NCBI RefSeq assembly: GCF_000365425.1
Contig: NZ_AQOV01000002.1
Coordinates: 434,001 to 498,000 of the forward strand
Length of the DNA: 64,000 bases
From: Methylomonas sp. MK1
GTDB taxonomy: Bacteria > Pseudomonadota > Gammaproteobacteria > Methylococcales > Methylomonadaceae
Reading direction: 5' to 3'
Shown: piece by piece, positions 43,332 to 53,210 of the stretch
Layout of the letters: the number at the start of each line of letters is the position of its first letter
Position numbering within the stretch: the stretch's first letter is position 1
The notes under the pieces: model-generated
The model's database searches: none
Told to the model about the DNA's origin: nothing
Seen by the model: the letters and a program-made list of their open reading frames with translations, nothing else
Position numbers and translations under genes: made by a program

Positions 43332-43765
43332 TGTATCTAAACACAATACAAGCTGCATGCGGCGCAAGAAAAAAAGCGAAACGCGTTGGGCGGGGCATAG
43401 GATCTACTGATGGTAAAACTTGCGGTAGAGGTCATAAGGGTCAAAAGGCGCGGTCTGGAGGTTTTCATAAAGTCGGCTTTGAGGGTGGTCAGATGCCCTT
43501 ACAGCGTAGACTGCCTAAAGTGGGCTTTACCTCCAGAACTAAAAAATTTACCGCTGAAGTTCGTCTAGCTGAAATTGATGTCCTTCAGGCTGATGTTGTA
43601 GATATTCAATTATTGATTAGTGAAAACATCATTCCTGCATTTTCGAAAAAAGTTAAAGTAGTGAATACTGGAACTGTTTCTAGGTCTTTAATTTTAAAAG
43701 GACTTGGTGTGACGGCTGGTGCAAAATTAACTATTGAAGCTGCTGGTGGCAAAGTCGAGGCTTAA
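43331..43765 (+). CDS. rplO: 50S ribosomal protein L15
   Basis: 144 residues. Basic glycine-rich N terminus (GARKKAKRVGRGIGSTDGKT) threading into 23S rRNA, and a globular C-terminal domain. The stop is directly followed by the secY GTG. Confidence 0.98.
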   Translation: MYLNTIQAACGARKKAKRVGRGIGSTDGKTCGRGHKGQKARSGGFHKVGFEGGQMPLQRRLPKVGFTSRTKKFTAEVRLAEIDVLQADVVDIQLLISENIIPAFSKKVKVVNTGTVSRSLILKGLGVTAGAKLTIEAAGGKVEA

Positions 43766-45091
43766 GTGAGTGCTAAAGGAGTTGATGTTTCTGCAGGCAC
43801 ATTTCGGTTTGGTGAGCTCAAGTCAAGATTGTTGTTTGTTTTAGGCGCATTTGTCGTATACAGAATTGGCGCTCATATCCCTGTCCCAGGGATAGATCCA
43901 AAAGCGTTATCAATAATGTTCGAGCAGCAGTCCGGTTCCATCCTAAACATGTTTAACATGTTTTCAGGGGGGGCTTTGATGCGTTTGAGCCTCTTTGCGC
44001 TAGGTATAATGCCTTACATTTCGGCTTCTATCATTATGCAGCTTATGACTATAGTCATTCCTGCTATGGAGCAGCTTAAAAAAGAGGGTGAGTCCGGGCG
44101 TAGAAAGATTTCTCAGTACACCCGTTACGGTACCGTTGTGTTGGCCATGTTCCAATCGATTGGTATTTCAGTGGCCTTGCAAAACCAAACAGCCGGTGGG
44201 CTAGCTGTTGTTATCCAGCCAGGTGTTAGTTTTGTCCTTATAACCACCATAACGTTGGTTACTGGGACAATATTCCTAATGTGGCTTGGAGAGCAGGTTA
44301 CGGAGAGGGGAATTGGTAATGGTATATCGCTAATTATCTTTGCCGGCATCGTGTCCGGGTTGCCTTCCGCAATCGGTGGAACACTAGAGCTTGCTCGTAC
44401 TGGTGAAATGAATGGTGCGTTTATTGTTGTGTTGTTCGCGTTATCTATAGCCGTAACGGGTATTGTGGTTTTTGTTGAAAGAGGGCAAAGACGGATAACA
44501 ATTAATTATCCAAAGAGACAGCAAGGCAATAAGGTGTATTCAGGGCAGAGTTCGTTTCTGCCCCTTAAGTTAAATATGGCTGGCGTGATTCCACCTATTT
44601 TTGCATCGAGCATTATATTGTTTCCTGCGACAATAGCGGGGTGGTTCGGGAATGTCGACGGCTTTTCATGGCTTCAGGATATTTCGTCTGTGCTTTCCCC
44701 AGGTCAGCCAGTGTACGTTTTGTGTTATGCTTTGGCCATTGTGTTCTTTTGTTTCTTTTATACTGCTCTGGTCTTTAACTCAAAAGAAACGGCCGAAAAC
44801 CTGAAGAAGTCAGGTGCCTATCTGCCTGGGATTAGGCCGGGTGCTCATACCACCAGTTATATCGATAAGGTAATGACTCGGCTGACGTTGATAGGTGCAG
44901 TTTACATCACGCTGATCTGTTTGTTGCCCGAGTTTTTAATTGTTTATTGGAACGTGCCGTTTTCTTTTGGTGGTACCTCTTTGCTGATTATTGTGGTTGT
45001 TGTGATGGACTTTATTTCGCAAATGCAGACGCATTTAATGTCGCAGCAATATGAAGGCTTGATGAAAAAAGCTAATTTGAAAAAATCTTAA
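43766..45091 (+). CDS. secY: Preprotein translocase subunit SecY
   Basis: 441 residues from GTG 43766, ten membrane helices. Central channel of SecYEG. Conserved: [55 protein letters not shown], and the cytoplasmic loop [19 protein letters not shown]. No Shine-Dalgarno of its own apart from the rplO 3' end, so translational coupling is likely. Confidence 0.98.
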   Translation: MSAKGVDVSAGTFRFGELKSRLLFVLGAFVVYRIGAHIPVPGIDPKALSIMFEQQSGSILNMFNMFSGGALMRLSLFALGIMPYISASIIMQLMTIVIPAMEQLKKEGESGRRKISQYTRYGTVVLAMFQSIGISVALQNQTAGGLAVVIQPGVSFVLITTITLVTGTIFLMWLGEQVTERGIGNGISLIIFAGIVSGLPSAIGGTLELARTGEMNGAFIVVLFALSIAVTGIVVFVERGQRRITINYPKRQQGNKVYSGQSSFLPLKLNMAGVIPPIFASSIILFPATIAGWFGNVDGFSWLQDISSVLSPGQPVYVLCYALAIVFFCFFYTALVFNSKETAENLKKSGAYLPGIRPGAHTTSYIDKVMTRLTLIGAVYITLICLLPEFLIVYWNVPFSFGGTSLLIIVVVVMDFISQMQTHLMSQQYEGLMKKANLKKS

Positions 45092-45109
45092 AAATTCCAG
45101 GAGTTTGCC

Positions 45110-45223
45110 GTGAAAGTACGAGCTTCAATAAAAGCTATATGCAAAAGTTGTAAAGTAATTAAAAGAAACGGCGTTGTGCGGGTTATCTGCAAAGATGGCA
45201 GGCATAAACAGCGTCAAGGCTAA
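45110..45223 (+). CDS. rpmJ: 50S ribosomal protein L36
   Basis: 37 residues from GTG 45110, with a CAGGAG ribosome-binding site ten bases upstream. It begins [15 protein letters not shown] and has the zinc ligands C11, C14, C27 and H32, so it is the zinc-binding form. Follows secY by 18 bases, the usual location. Too short for many gene callers. Confidence 0.95.
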   Translation: MKVRASIKAICKSCKVIKRNGVVRVICKDGRHKQRQG

Positions 45224-45230
45224 CTTGTTT

Positions 45231-45259
45231 TTGTGATTTATTTTGCAGGGTGATATAAT
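45231..45259 (+). promoter_or_regulatory. Extended -10 promoter before rpsM
   Basis: TTGTGA (45231-45236), 17-base spacer, TATAAT (45254-45259), preceded by TG in the extended -10 pattern (TGATATAAT). Located between rpmJ and rpsM, this separates the alpha-type genes rpsM-rpsK-rpsD-rpoA-rplQ from the upstream run. Confidence 0.8.
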
Positions 45260-45299
45260 CCCCTGTTTAACCTTATAGTACTGTTTTTGGAGTATTTGA

Positions 45300-45656
45300 A
45301 TGGCTCGTATTGCCGGTATAAACGTGGCTGACCATAAGCATGCGGAGATAGCGTTGACTGCTATCTATGGAATTGGCAGGCAAACTGCTAGAAATATCTG
45401 CGATGAAGTTGGGGTTCAGCCAACCGTCAAGATTCGAGACCTTTCTGAGGATCAAGTGGAATCGATACGTAAGGTTATTTCAGCGATGACTGTCGAAGGT
45501 GATCTTCGCAGAGAAGTTTCAATGAATATAAAAAGATTAATGGATCTGGGTTGCTATCGTGGTATCAGGCACCGTCGTGGCTTGCCATTGAGAGGGCAAA
45601 GAACCAGAACAAATGCTCGGACTCGAAAAGGTCCGCGTAAGTCAGTTACTAAATAA
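45300..45656 (+). CDS. rpsM: 30S ribosomal protein S13
   Basis: 118 residues. 30S head protein contacting L5 and the P-site tRNA by its basic tail ([18 protein letters not shown]). Helix-two-turn-helix signature [15 protein letters not shown]. Confidence 0.98.
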   Translation: MARIAGINVADHKHAEIALTAIYGIGRQTARNICDEVGVQPTVKIRDLSEDQVESIRKVISAMTVEGDLRREVSMNIKRLMDLGCYRGIRHRRGLPLRGQRTRTNARTRKGPRKSVTK

Positions 45657-45679
45657 ATACATCTAGATAGGCATTTTTG

Positions 45680-46066
45680 ATGGCAACCCAGAATCGAGTT
45701 AAAAAACGTATTAAGAAAGAAGTGGCGGACGGTATCGTTCACGTCCACGCTTCCTTTAACAATACAATCGTTACTATCACAGACAGAAAAGGTAACGCGT
45801 TATCTTGGGCAACATCTGGTGGATCCGGTTTTCGTGGCTCGCGCAAAAGTACGCCTTTCGCAGCTCAGGTAGCTGCTGAGAAAGCTGGAGCCGTGGCCCA
45901 GGAATATGGCATGAAGAATCTGGATGTTATGATAAAAGGGCCTGGCCCTGGTAGGGAATCTGCTGTTCGCTCCTTGAACAGTATGGGGTTCAAAATTTCA
46001 AATATCGTGGACGTTACTCCCATACCTCATAATGGTTGTCGCCCACCCAAAAAACGTCGTGTTTAG
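45680..46066 (+). CDS. rpsK: 30S ribosomal protein S11
   Basis: 128 residues from ATG 45680 rather than the adjacent TTG 45677. Lines the platform near the mRNA exit. Conserved: [15 protein letters not shown] and [14 protein letters not shown], the asparagine-glycine site where isoaspartate often forms. Confidence 0.97.
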   Translation: MATQNRVKKRIKKEVADGIVHVHASFNNTIVTITDRKGNALSWATSGGSGFRGSRKSTPFAAQVAAEKAGAVAQEYGMKNLDVMIKGPGPGRESAVRSLNSMGFKISNIVDVTPIPHNGCRPPKKRRV

Positions 46067-46084
46067 GATAGTGGAGTAAATTTA

Positions 46085-46705
46085 ATGGCAAGATATCTTG
46101 GTCCTGCTTGCAAGCTGAGTCGTAGGGAAGGTACTGATTTATTTTTGAAAAGCAGAGGGAAGTCTCTGGAAAGCAAATGTAAATTGGAACAAAGACCTGG
46201 TCAACATGGTGCTAAGCGTACAAGGAATTCTGATTATGCTATGCAGCTCCGCGCCAAACAGCGCTTGCGTCGCATATACGGAGTATTAGAAAAACAGTTC
46301 CGAAACTATTACAAAGCTGCAGATCTACAAAAGGGTGCTACCGGTCAGAACCTGCTCGATTTTTTAGAGTCTCGTTTGGATAACGTTGTTTACCGGATGG
46401 GCTACGCTGCTACTCGAGCGGAAGCTAGGCAGTTAGTCTCTCACAAAGCGATTTTGGTAAATGATAGGTTAATTAATATCCCTTCTTTCCAAGTTGCTGC
46501 CGGCGACGTAATTAAGATTAGAGAAAAAGCTAAGAGCCAACAACGCATTAAAGACTCGCTGGTCGTTACGGAGCAGTATGGTTTTCCGGTTTGGGTTGAA
46601 GTAAATTCGAAAGAGATGAGTGGAACATTCAAGTCTGTTCCTGACCGCGTAGATTTAGGCTCTGACATCAACGAACAGCTGGTTGTTGAGCTTTATTCTA
46701 AGTAA
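46085..46705 (+). CDS. rpsD: 30S ribosomal protein S4
   Basis: 206 residues. Initiates 16S 5'-domain assembly and represses alpha-operon translation in E. coli. Has the S4 RNA-binding domain ([20 protein letters not shown]). The N-terminal region lacks the four zinc cysteines of some homologues. Confidence 0.98.
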   Translation: MARYLGPACKLSRREGTDLFLKSRGKSLESKCKLEQRPGQHGAKRTRNSDYAMQLRAKQRLRRIYGVLEKQFRNYYKAADLQKGATGQNLLDFLESRLDNVVYRMGYAATRAEARQLVSHKAILVNDRLINIPSFQVAAGDVIKIREKAKSQQRIKDSLVVTEQYGFPVWVEVNSKEMSGTFKSVPDRVDLGSDINEQLVVELYSK

Positions 46706-46728
46706 TAAATAAGTCCAGGATTTAAATT

Positions 46729-47739
46729 ATGCAGAGTTCTATTGTTGGCCTACTAAAGCCTAGACTTGTCGAGGTGATTAACGAATCGGCCAACCACTCG
46801 AGAATCGTTATCGAACCTCTGGAGCGCGGCTTTGGGCATTCTTTGGGCAATGCTTTGAGGCGGGTCATGCTGTCTTCAATTCCAGGTTGCGCAGTTACAG
46901 AAATTTCTATCGAGGGTGTATTGCATGAATTCACCACGATAGAGGGAGTTCAGGAGGATGTTATAGACATCATACTGAACCTTAAAAAACTAGCTGTTGT
47001 CGTTCATTCTAAGGACGAAGTAACTCTTACACTGTCAAAATCTGGCGTCGGTGTGGTAACTGCTCGGGATATTGACCTACCTCATAACGTAGAGTTGGTA
47101 AACCCCGATCTGATAATAGCTAACATCAATAATCAAGATTGTTCGCTCAACATTAAGATTAAAGTCGAGCGAGGTAGAGGATATGTCCCTGCCAGTCTGA
47201 GGAAGGAAATGCACGACGACGCTCCGGTAGGAGTGTTAATGGTCGACGCGGCTTTTAGTCCTATAGTAAAAGTTGCTTATCATGTAGAAAGCACACGTGT
47301 CGAACAGCGCACTAACCTGGACAGGCTTGTTATCGAATTGGAGACAAACGGCACAGTCGATCCCGAACAGGCAATCAAGCTGGCTGCTTCTATTCTTCAT
47401 GATCAATTATCAGTTTTTGTTGATTTCGAGAAAGTTAATGAGCAGATACATGAAGAGGTGGCGATTGAAGAAGAGTCTTTCGATCCTGTGTTGTTACGTC
47501 CTGTAGACGATTTGGAGTTGACGGTTCGTTCTGCCAACTGCCTAAAGGCAGAAAACATCTTCTATATCGGTGATCTTATTCAGCGGACTGAGGTAGAGTT
47601 GTTGAGAACACCGAATCTAGGTAAGAAATCGTTAACGGAAATTAAAGATATTCTTGCAATTAAAGGTCTGTCATTGGGTATGCGGTTGGAAAACTGGCCA
47701 CCTGAAAATCTGGCTGATCAATCGCAAGCTGGAATTTGA
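46729..47739 (+). CDS. rpoA: DNA-directed RNA polymerase subunit alpha
   Basis: 336 residues. N-terminal dimerisation domain (about 1-235: [19 protein letters not shown]) and C-terminal DNA- and activator-binding domain (about 250-336: [36 protein letters not shown]), joined by a flexible linker rich in acidic residues. Confidence 0.99.
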   Translation: MQSSIVGLLKPRLVEVINESANHSRIVIEPLERGFGHSLGNALRRVMLSSIPGCAVTEISIEGVLHEFTTIEGVQEDVIDIILNLKKLAVVVHSKDEVTLTLSKSGVGVVTARDIDLPHNVELVNPDLIIANINNQDCSLNIKIKVERGRGYVPASLRKEMHDDAPVGVLMVDAAFSPIVKVAYHVESTRVEQRTNLDRLVIELETNGTVDPEQAIKLAASILHDQLSVFVDFEKVNEQIHEEVAIEEESFDPVLLRPVDDLELTVRSANCLKAENIFYIGDLIQRTEVELLRTPNLGKKSLTEIKDILAIKGLSLGMRLENWPPENLADQSQAGI

Positions 47740-47757
47740 ATATAAGGCATTTGAAAA

Positions 47758-48138
47758 ATGAGACACCGTAAATCTGGAAGACAGTTAAATAAAAATAGTA
47801 GCCACAGAAAAGCGCTATTTAGTAACATGGCTTGCTCTTTGTTTAGACACGAATTAATCAAAACTACGTTACCAAAAGCAAAAGAGTTGCGTGTAATCGC
47901 TGAACCTTTGATTACACTATCTAAAGTCGATTCTGTTGCGAAACGTCGTCAGGCGTTCTCTAAGTTGCGTGATAGAGATGTTGTAACGAAGTTATTTAAC
48001 GAGCTTGGTCCAAGATACCAATCCAGAAACGGTGGGTATTTAAGGATTATTAAATGCGGATTTCGATCTGGTGATGACGCACCTATGGCTTACGTTGAGT
48101 TGGTAGATAGGCCGGAGCCCGTTAAAACCGAGGAATAA
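47758..48138 (+). CDS. rplQ: 50S ribosomal protein L17
   Basis: 126 residues, located near the tunnel exit. Typical start [19 protein letters not shown]. Last gene of the long translation run, followed by a strong terminator. Confidence 0.98.
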   Translation: MRHRKSGRQLNKNSSHRKALFSNMACSLFRHELIKTTLPKAKELRVIAEPLITLSKVDSVAKRRQAFSKLRDRDVVTKLFNELGPRYQSRNGGYLRIIKCGFRSGDDAPMAYVELVDRPEPVKTEE

Positions 48139-48170
48139 GTACCATTAGGTATTTAAATCTATCGTTTTAG

Positions 48171-48212
48171 ACGGCAGATTAGCTAAACAGCTAATCTGCC
48201 GTTTTTGTTTTT
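48171..48212 (+). terminator. Rho-independent terminator of the ribosomal gene run
   Basis: ACGGCAGATTAGCT (48171-48184), loop AAAC, AGCTAATCTGCCGT (48189-48202), a perfect 14-base stem, then TTTTGTTTTT. Lies 32 bases after rplQ. Confidence 0.95.
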
Positions 48213-48287
48213 GTGCCCTCCGGTGTCATCCAGATTCCTAAAATACATTCCTTGGGCTGATTATTTTGTTTCTTTCTGATGTAGCTC

Positions 48288-48818
48288 TCATTTTTCGCTG
48301 TGCGAGGTTTTTGCTATTATCCTTGTTAATATGCGCCAACTTTCCAGTTTTTTTTGGAATGGCATTGTTGCATGCGCTGGGCTTGTGGACGGTAATCGGT
48401 GGTATATTAATCCATCTGTGGAAATATAAGGTTGAACAAGCTTTTGAAAGGTTTTTTCTGCCGTTAAGCCGTTAAAGAATAAATGCGTAATACTAGGGTG
48501 AGCTAGGAAAAAGTCTGGAAAATCATTCGTAACAATACTGTTTTTGTCTATTTTCGTATCCAGACTGCTATTGTGCCTATGGCATGACTTGACTACATCC
48601 CATAGTGCTATGCCAGCTAATTTTAATGATTCGATTCTCGCTGAGTATGGGCTGGCGGGATCGATTGCCAGAAGCTCGGTTATGATAGGCCAAAAATGAT
48701 TACGTGGATGTGCGTAATATTGACCAGCCTCCAGTGAAGCTTTTCCCGGAATGCTGCCAAGAATCAAAACTGTTGCATCCGGTGATGACTCCGCTGAGAA
48801 GCTTGTTATTTGGTTCAT
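48288..48818 (-). CDS. DNA-deoxyinosine glycosylase (uracil-DNA glycosylase family 6)
   Basis: 176 residues. Family 6 UDG-superfamily signs are the P-loop LILGSIPGKASLEAGQYY, the HPRNHFW segment, CHRHNSSLDTKI, and the late LPSTSPAH motif that holds the base-flipping loop. Characterised members (HDG) remove hypoxanthine, the deamination product of adenine, from DNA and leave an abasic site for repair. The LPSTSPAH loop and fold are distinct from Mug (family 2). Follows the GAPDH-like gene on the same strand by 51 bases; a joint role is not implied. Confidence 0.88.
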   Translation of the reverse strand: MNQITSFSAESSPDATVLILGSIPGKASLEAGQYYAHPRNHFWPIITELLAIDPASPYSARIESLKLAGIALWDVVKSCHRHNSSLDTKIDKNSIVTNDFPDFFLAHPSITHLFFNGLTAEKTFQKLVQPYISTDGLIYHRLPSTSPAHATMPFQKKLESWRILTRIIAKTSHSEK

Positions 48819-48869
48819 TCAGCCGGAATTTGATGGGGTCGCATTAGGCGTTTTGCAAACTTGCTAGCA

Positions 48870-49910
48870 CTAGTTTTGTAAAATGCCCAATACGTCTAAT
48901 ACTCGGCAGCAATATGCGTGCTCATTGTCATGCATCAAAGATAGGCCGAGCTGGTGGCCTTGGCTGACAGTTAGATGATGCATCAATAATATAGAAGAAT
49001 ATTGGGTTTCCATATAATCTATGCTGGCCTTTTGATGGCCCCATGCGCCATAGTCACAATGAATAATTCCCGCTAATTGTTTGTTGGCGTAATCTTCAAA
49101 CAGTTCTACGCATTCTTCTAACGACGTTTTCCGCGAAAGATTGGCCGTTAAATCAATGACTGAGACAATTGCTGTTGGCACTCTGTAAGACATAGCTACC
49201 AGTTTGCCTTCGAGTCTCGGTAATACCAATGTCGTGGATTTACCTACGTTCGTGCTAGTTGGGATAATGGAAGACGCACATCCGCGGCCAAGTTGGGATG
49301 ATGCGTGATAACCATCCAATACGCGTTGATCTGAAAGTTGCGGATGGATAGTGATGGCTCTGGCGTAATCGATGCCGATATGCTTATCAAGCACATGACA
49401 GATAGGAACCAGTGCATTACCCGTGCAAGTACTGGCTGAGATGACATCATGGTGCAATGGATCGTATGCCGAATGATTTACTCCGAATACCACGCTAATG
49501 TCGCAACCGCTCACATTCCAGGTACAAAGGACTTTTTTAGCGACTTCCTGCTTTATCAAGGAACGGAAATCATGGATCGTGGCGGTGCCCGTGGCGTCAA
49601 ATAATACATCAAGATCAAATTGGCGCAATACGCCGAAGCTGTCGTCATCGGGTGAGCTACGGCGCCTGTCTACCTTCTGATAGCGAACTCTTTTGCCGTC
49701 TATGATCAGGTCGTTGCCATCACAGTCCACGCTAAACGGAGGGCGGCCATAGGTGCTGTCGTTTGCTAATAAGTAAGCAACGTGATCGATAGCCATTACG
49801 TCACAGACTACGCGTATATCGAATCTGCCGCCTTTTTCTTGCGCGAAATTTCCTCTTAATACCCCGCGACCAATTCTGCCTAAACCGACGATCCCTATGT
49901 TAAGGCCCAT
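48870..49910 (-). CDS. GAPDH-family dehydrogenase with altered active-site loop
   Basis: 346 residues. The fold is glyceraldehyde-3-phosphate dehydrogenase type: GIVGLGRIGRGVLRG binds NAD(P), and IIPTSTNVGKSTTLVLPRLEGK and SYRVPTAIVSVIDLT match the sugar-phosphate domain. The catalytic loop is STCTGNALVP (C162, N165) in place of ASCTTNCLAP, and the general-base histidine is H189. Loss of the threonine after cysteine-threonine and a different nucleotide-binding C-terminal segment (DNEHAY instead of DNEWGY) suggest a changed substrate or rate. It also resembles erythrose-4-phosphate dehydrogenase in its IDL segment. The exact reaction cannot be named. Confidence 0.8.
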   Translation of the reverse strand: MGLNIGIVGLGRIGRGVLRGNFAQEKGGRFDIRVVCDVMAIDHVAYLLANDSTYGRPPFSVDCDGNDLIIDGKRVRYQKVDRRRSSPDDDSFGVLRQFDLDVLFDATGTATIHDFRSLIKQEVAKKVLCTWNVSGCDISVVFGVNHSAYDPLHHDVISASTCTGNALVPICHVLDKHIGIDYARAITIHPQLSDQRVLDGYHASSQLGRGCASSIIPTSTNVGKSTTLVLPRLEGKLVAMSYRVPTAIVSVIDLTANLSRKTSLEECVELFEDYANKQLAGIIHCDYGAWGHQKASIDYMETQYSSILLMHHLTVSQGHQLGLSLMHDNEHAYCCRVLDVLGILQN

Positions 49911-50043
49911 TGTTTAAAATCTCCGCTTTGATAGTGCTTTGCGTTAAAACGCCAATAGCGCCTGTGGTTTGGGGAGGTCGCTGGTGTTGGTTTATGCTCA
50001 TGGCGTTAGTTTTCGTTTTTATTTGTCAAGATTGGGAGTAGCA

Positions 50044-50091
50044 ATGCTTGAAAAACTAGAGCAACAAGCCGCCCAAGTCAAGGCAAAGTAA
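50044..50091 (+). CDS. Candidate 15-residue ORF
   Basis: MLEKLEQQAAQVKAK with GGGAG five bases upstream (50034-50038). The sequence is a charged helix and could be a mini-protein or the remnant of a longer coiled-coil protein. The rest of the 255-base gap between the GAPDH-like and Smr genes shows no other feature. Confidence 0.2.
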   Translation: MLEKLEQQAAQVKAK

Positions 50092-50165
50092 AATATAACG
50101 GAGGGGCTGCTTCTGTTTCGGGTAGGGTGCGGTAGATTGGAGAGTCCAGCCAAATGGGCTTATTC

Positions 50166-50735
50166 CTATTGAGGCTCGTCCTCGGATGTCACAAATTTTT
50201 CTGATAAGCGTAACAGCACGAACAAGGCACCTGTACCGCCAGCCTTGGGAGGGGCTGAGCAAAACGCCAGGACATCTTTATGTTGGCGTAGCCAGAGATT
50301 AATATCATTTTTTAAGACTGGCTGATTGTCCGTAGAGTTGTACCCCTTGCCGTGAATGATTTGTACGCAGCGATAACCGTCTTCAACGCAATAGTGTAAA
50401 AATCGTAATAGCTGCTGTTGTGCATCCCGGCTACTTAAGCCATGTAGATCGATATCGGCATCCACGCCGTAATATCCCTTACGAAGCTTTTTGATGACGC
50501 TTTTTTGCATGCCTGGTACCAGGAAGGCGATCTTGTCTTCTTGGAACAGGGTCTCCAAGTTGCCCTCAACATCTTTTTGTAACGGATCAACCTGCTCCAG
50601 CGGCTTAAATAAGGGTATAGGCCGCGGTTTCTTGTCTGGCTTAAGAATAGCGGTATTGGTGTCTATGGTCTGGACTTTACCGATCGAGTTTCGAAACAAG
50701 AGGGCATCGTCTGCGGAAGTGGTTTTTTTTGTCAC
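50166..50735 (-). CDS. Smr-domain protein, SmrB/YfcN-like
   Basis: 189 residues. C-terminal Smr domain (about 93-180) with the signature DLHGL, HGKG and PKAGGTGALFVLL; the N-terminal 90 residues are poorly conserved and charged. Smr domains cleave DNA or RNA; SmrB of E. coli cuts mRNA at collided ribosomes, and this protein resembles it in length and layout (KKLRKGYYG before the domain). Divergent from surE with a 64-base gap. Confidence 0.85.
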   Translation of the reverse strand: MTKKTTSADDALLFRNSIGKVQTIDTNTAILKPDKKPRPIPLFKPLEQVDPLQKDVEGNLETLFQEDKIAFLVPGMQKSVIKKLRKGYYGVDADIDLHGLSSRDAQQQLLRFLHYCVEDGYRCVQIIHGKGYNSTDNQPVLKNDINLWLRQHKDVLAFCSAPPKAGGTGALFVLLRLSEKFVTSEDEPQ

Positions 50736-50799
50736 GTAAGCTGCTGGTTTTGCGGTTTTTTTGCTACTATGCGGGAATTTTAAAGCGTTTCACGGCAGT

Positions 50800-51555
50800 A
50801 TGCACATACTAATCAGCAACGACGACGGTTATTTAGCGCAAGGCATCAACACACTGGCCGAAGCTCTGCGTCAATACGCCAGCGTGTCAGTTGTGGCGCC
50901 CGATAAAAACCGGAGTGCCGCAAGCAATTCTTTAACCTTGGATATGCCTTTGCGAGCCACACAATGCGAAAACGGTTTTGTCAGGGTGGATGGTACACCG
51001 ACGGATTGCGTGCATCTGGCCATTACCGGGCTATTAGCGCACGAACCCGATATGGTATTCGCCGGTATCAATCATGGCGCCAATCTCGGCGACGATGTGC
51101 TTTATTCTGGCACCGTGGCTGCGGCTACCGAAGGGCGTTTTCTTGGACTGCCTGCGGTAGCTATATCTTTGGCATCCAGCGATCCTAAACATTTCGATAC
51201 GGCGGCACATGTGGCTGTGACATTAATGCAAAAAATCCTCGCTCATCCATTGCCCGAAGACACTTTGTTAAACGTCAACGTGCCTGATTTGCCGATCGCT
51301 GAATTAAAAGGTTATCAATCTACCCGACTCGGACAGCGGCACAAAGCGGAAGCGGTAATACGCTCGCAGGATCCGCGCGGTCACATTATTTACTGGGTAG
51401 GGCCGCCCGGTAGCGAACAAGACGCCGGGCCGGGTACCGATTTTGATGCGATAAGAAACGGGTACGTGTCCGTAACGCCGTTACAGCTGGATTTAACGCG
51501 TTACGAACGACTAGAGGGATTGCGCGATTGGCTGGCAATGGAGGCGCGCGTATGA
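50800..51555 (+). CDS. surE: 5'/3'-nucleotidase SurE
   Basis: 251 residues from ATG 50800 ([10 protein letters not shown]); an open frame further upstream has no support. A metal-dependent survival phosphatase active on nucleoside monophosphates. Metal ligands in [11 protein letters not shown], then [14 protein letters not shown] and [21 protein letters not shown]. Its stop overlaps pcm as ATGA, the standard surE-pcm pair. Confidence 0.96.
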   Translation: MHILISNDDGYLAQGINTLAEALRQYASVSVVAPDKNRSAASNSLTLDMPLRATQCENGFVRVDGTPTDCVHLAITGLLAHEPDMVFAGINHGANLGDDVLYSGTVAAATEGRFLGLPAVAISLASSDPKHFDTAAHVAVTLMQKILAHPLPEDTLLNVNVPDLPIAELKGYQSTRLGQRHKAEAVIRSQDPRGHIIYWVGPPGSEQDAGPGTDFDAIRNGYVSVTPLQLDLTRYERLEGLRDWLAMEARV

Positions 51556-52214
51556 GTAGACGCATCCAGGGTATAGGTATGACTTCTCGGCGGACCAGAG
51601 AGCGGATGATTTCTCGGCTGCGCGAGCAAGGTATCCATAACAGCAAAGTCTTGGCGGTAATGTCTGACACACCGAGGCATATTTTTGTCGACGAAGCTTT
51701 GGAGAGTCGCGCTTATGAAGATACCGCCTTGCCAATCGGCCACAATCAAACTATATCTCAGCCGTATATTGTCGCCAAAATGACGGAATTGCTATTGGAA
51801 AAAGGTCCGCTGCATAAGGTACTGGAAATTGGTACGGGTTGCGGATATCAAACCGCAATATTGTCGAAGTTGGTAGAGCAAGTATATTCGGTGGAACGGA
51901 TTGCGCCGTTGATGAAAAAAGCCCGAGATACCCTATGGGAGTTGGATATTAAGACCGTGGGTTTTAAGCATAGCGATGGCGGTTGGGGTTGGCCGGAGCA
52001 TGCGCCATACGATGGGATTTTAGCTGCTGCCGCGCCGGTCGAAATTCCAGAAGCCCTACTTGAGCAAATGGCGCTGGGAGGCGTGATGGTGATTCCAGTC
52101 GGGCTGGAAGGGATGCAGGAATTGCATCGGGTAACCCGCACAGAGCATGGCTTTGAGGATGAAGTGATTGAGCGCGTCAGTTTTGTGCCGTTTTTATCAG
52201 GTGTCAGTCAATAA
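51552..52214 (+). CDS. pcm: Protein-L-isoaspartate O-methyltransferase
   Basis: 220 residues from ATG 51552, which overlaps the surE stop. Repairs isoaspartyl residues in aged proteins with SAM. Motifs: [15 protein letters not shown] (substrate region), [15 protein letters not shown] (SAM motif I) and [15 protein letters not shown]. The usual downstream nlpD and rpoS are absent here; a convergent PEP-CTERM gene follows instead. Confidence 0.95.
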   Translation: MSRRIQGIGMTSRRTRERMISRLREQGIHNSKVLAVMSDTPRHIFVDEALESRAYEDTALPIGHNQTISQPYIVAKMTELLLEKGPLHKVLEIGTGCGYQTAILSKLVEQVYSVERIAPLMKKARDTLWELDIKTVGFKHSDGGWGWPEHAPYDGILAAAAPVEIPEALLEQMALGGVMVIPVGLEGMQELHRVTRTEHGFEDEVIERVSFVPFLSGVSQ

Positions 52215-52229
52215 GTTTTAATCGTTTTA

Positions 52230-52269
52230 TCGCGCCGGTTTTGTTAGCCAATTGGCGTGTCCGGCGCGA
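52230..52269. terminator. Long-loop hairpin between pcm and the PEP-CTERM gene
   Basis: TCGCGCCGG (52230-52238) pairs with CCGGCGCGA (52261-52269) and encloses the palindrome GCCAATTGGC (52247-52256). It lies between converging genes. There is no T-run on either strand, so it is only a possible terminator. Confidence 0.4.
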
Positions 52270-52283
52270 CGGTGATGAATTTG

Positions 52284-53210
52284 CTAGAAATTCAAATGCT
52301 GCTTACGTTTGCTGGCTATAAATCCTAATAAAGCAGAGCCGAATAGCCAAACGGACGAAGGAACCGGCACAGCTGTTACCGAAACTTGCCAGCCCACATC
52401 TTTCAGCGCGGCGAGATCGAGTTGCGTAAACACCTTGCGCGTGCCAACGTGTATAGTTGGGTCCATTGCTGTTTCTTGTTCAATGCCGTTTACCGTGCTT
52501 TTGGTACCGTCTAACCAATGAACCTTATCTCCTTCCAGCGGCACATTGCTGCCATAAGCCGCTACTGCATTGGCACCGGTAAAGCCGGAGCCTGAGGCTT
52601 GATTATCCCAAGAGTCGGAACTGCCTAGACCTAATAAGTGGCCTAACTCATGCAGAGCCACCGAATAAAAATCGTTGCCGCTAAAGGCTTCTGTGGTTGA
52701 AAGATCGGCGTCGAAATACCAGTTTGCCGAACTGCTGAAGGTCAATTGGCCGCCCCATGGTGCAAAATCAGTTGCCAATGGGCCGGAGGTAGGATTTGAT
52801 TGGCCGCGTTGCGCTGCATTGGTCAAAAAATCTTGGGTACCGCTGACGTTGTAACCGCCGTAGCCGCCATAGCCCAAGTTGCCGGCGCCCATGGTCTGTC
52901 CGCCAACAAACACCGTGAGTGTGTCGGCTGCTACACTGAAATTGCTTAATGTAGTCTCGGCGCCAGTATCCGGGCGATTAAATACCGCGCTGAAATTATT
53001 GGCACCGCCGGATGTAATCGCTGTCAAGCTGTCGGTCAAGATGCTTCCCAAAAAGCCGCCGGCGGCGTCTAGGATGTCTCGTCTACTTGTGTTGCTGCCG
53101 GAGAAAAAGCCGCCATCGTAGGTATAGTCAAAATTGATGACGACAGCGTCAGCTGATTGGCTGGCGGCCAGCAACAAGACGCCGGCGAATGCGGATGGTT
53201 TAATAAGCAT
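52284..53210 (-). CDS. PEP-CTERM-type metalloprotease-like protein
   Basis: 308 residues. An N-terminal signal peptide (cleavage near SADA-VVI) and a C-terminal sorting tail: VPVPSSVWLFGSALLGF, a membrane helix, and a basic end (SKRKQ). This is the PEP-CTERM design, processed by exosortase and linked to exopolysaccharide producers. A metzincin-like zinc site HELGHLLGLG spans H187-E188-H191 and G194-G196. The residue at the classical third ligand (197) is serine; H231 (in KVHWLDG) may be the third ligand. A later methionine (M249) fits a Met-turn. Also rich in glycine and asparagine. Confidence 0.8.
   Translation of the reverse strand: MLIKPSAFAGVLLLAASQSADAVVINFDYTYDGGFFSGSNTSRRDILDAAGGFLGSILTDSLTAITSGGANNFSAVFNRPDTGAETTLSNFSVAADTLTVFVGGQTMGAGNLGYGGYGGYNVSGTQDFLTNAAQRGQSNPTSGPLATDFAPWGGQLTFSSSANWYFDADLSTTEAFSGNDFYSVALHELGHLLGLGSSDSWDNQASGSGFTGANAVAAYGSNVPLEGDKVHWLDGTKSTVNGIEQETAMDPTIHVGTRKVFTQLDLAALKDVGWQVSVTAVPVPSSVWLFGSALLGFIASKRKQHLNF

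Noticed and set aside
48266..48475. 69-residue open frame on the plus strand
   Set aside because: Lies over the 3' part of the DNA glycosylase gene; the hydrophobic composition is a shadow effect and the minus-strand protein has clear family motifs.
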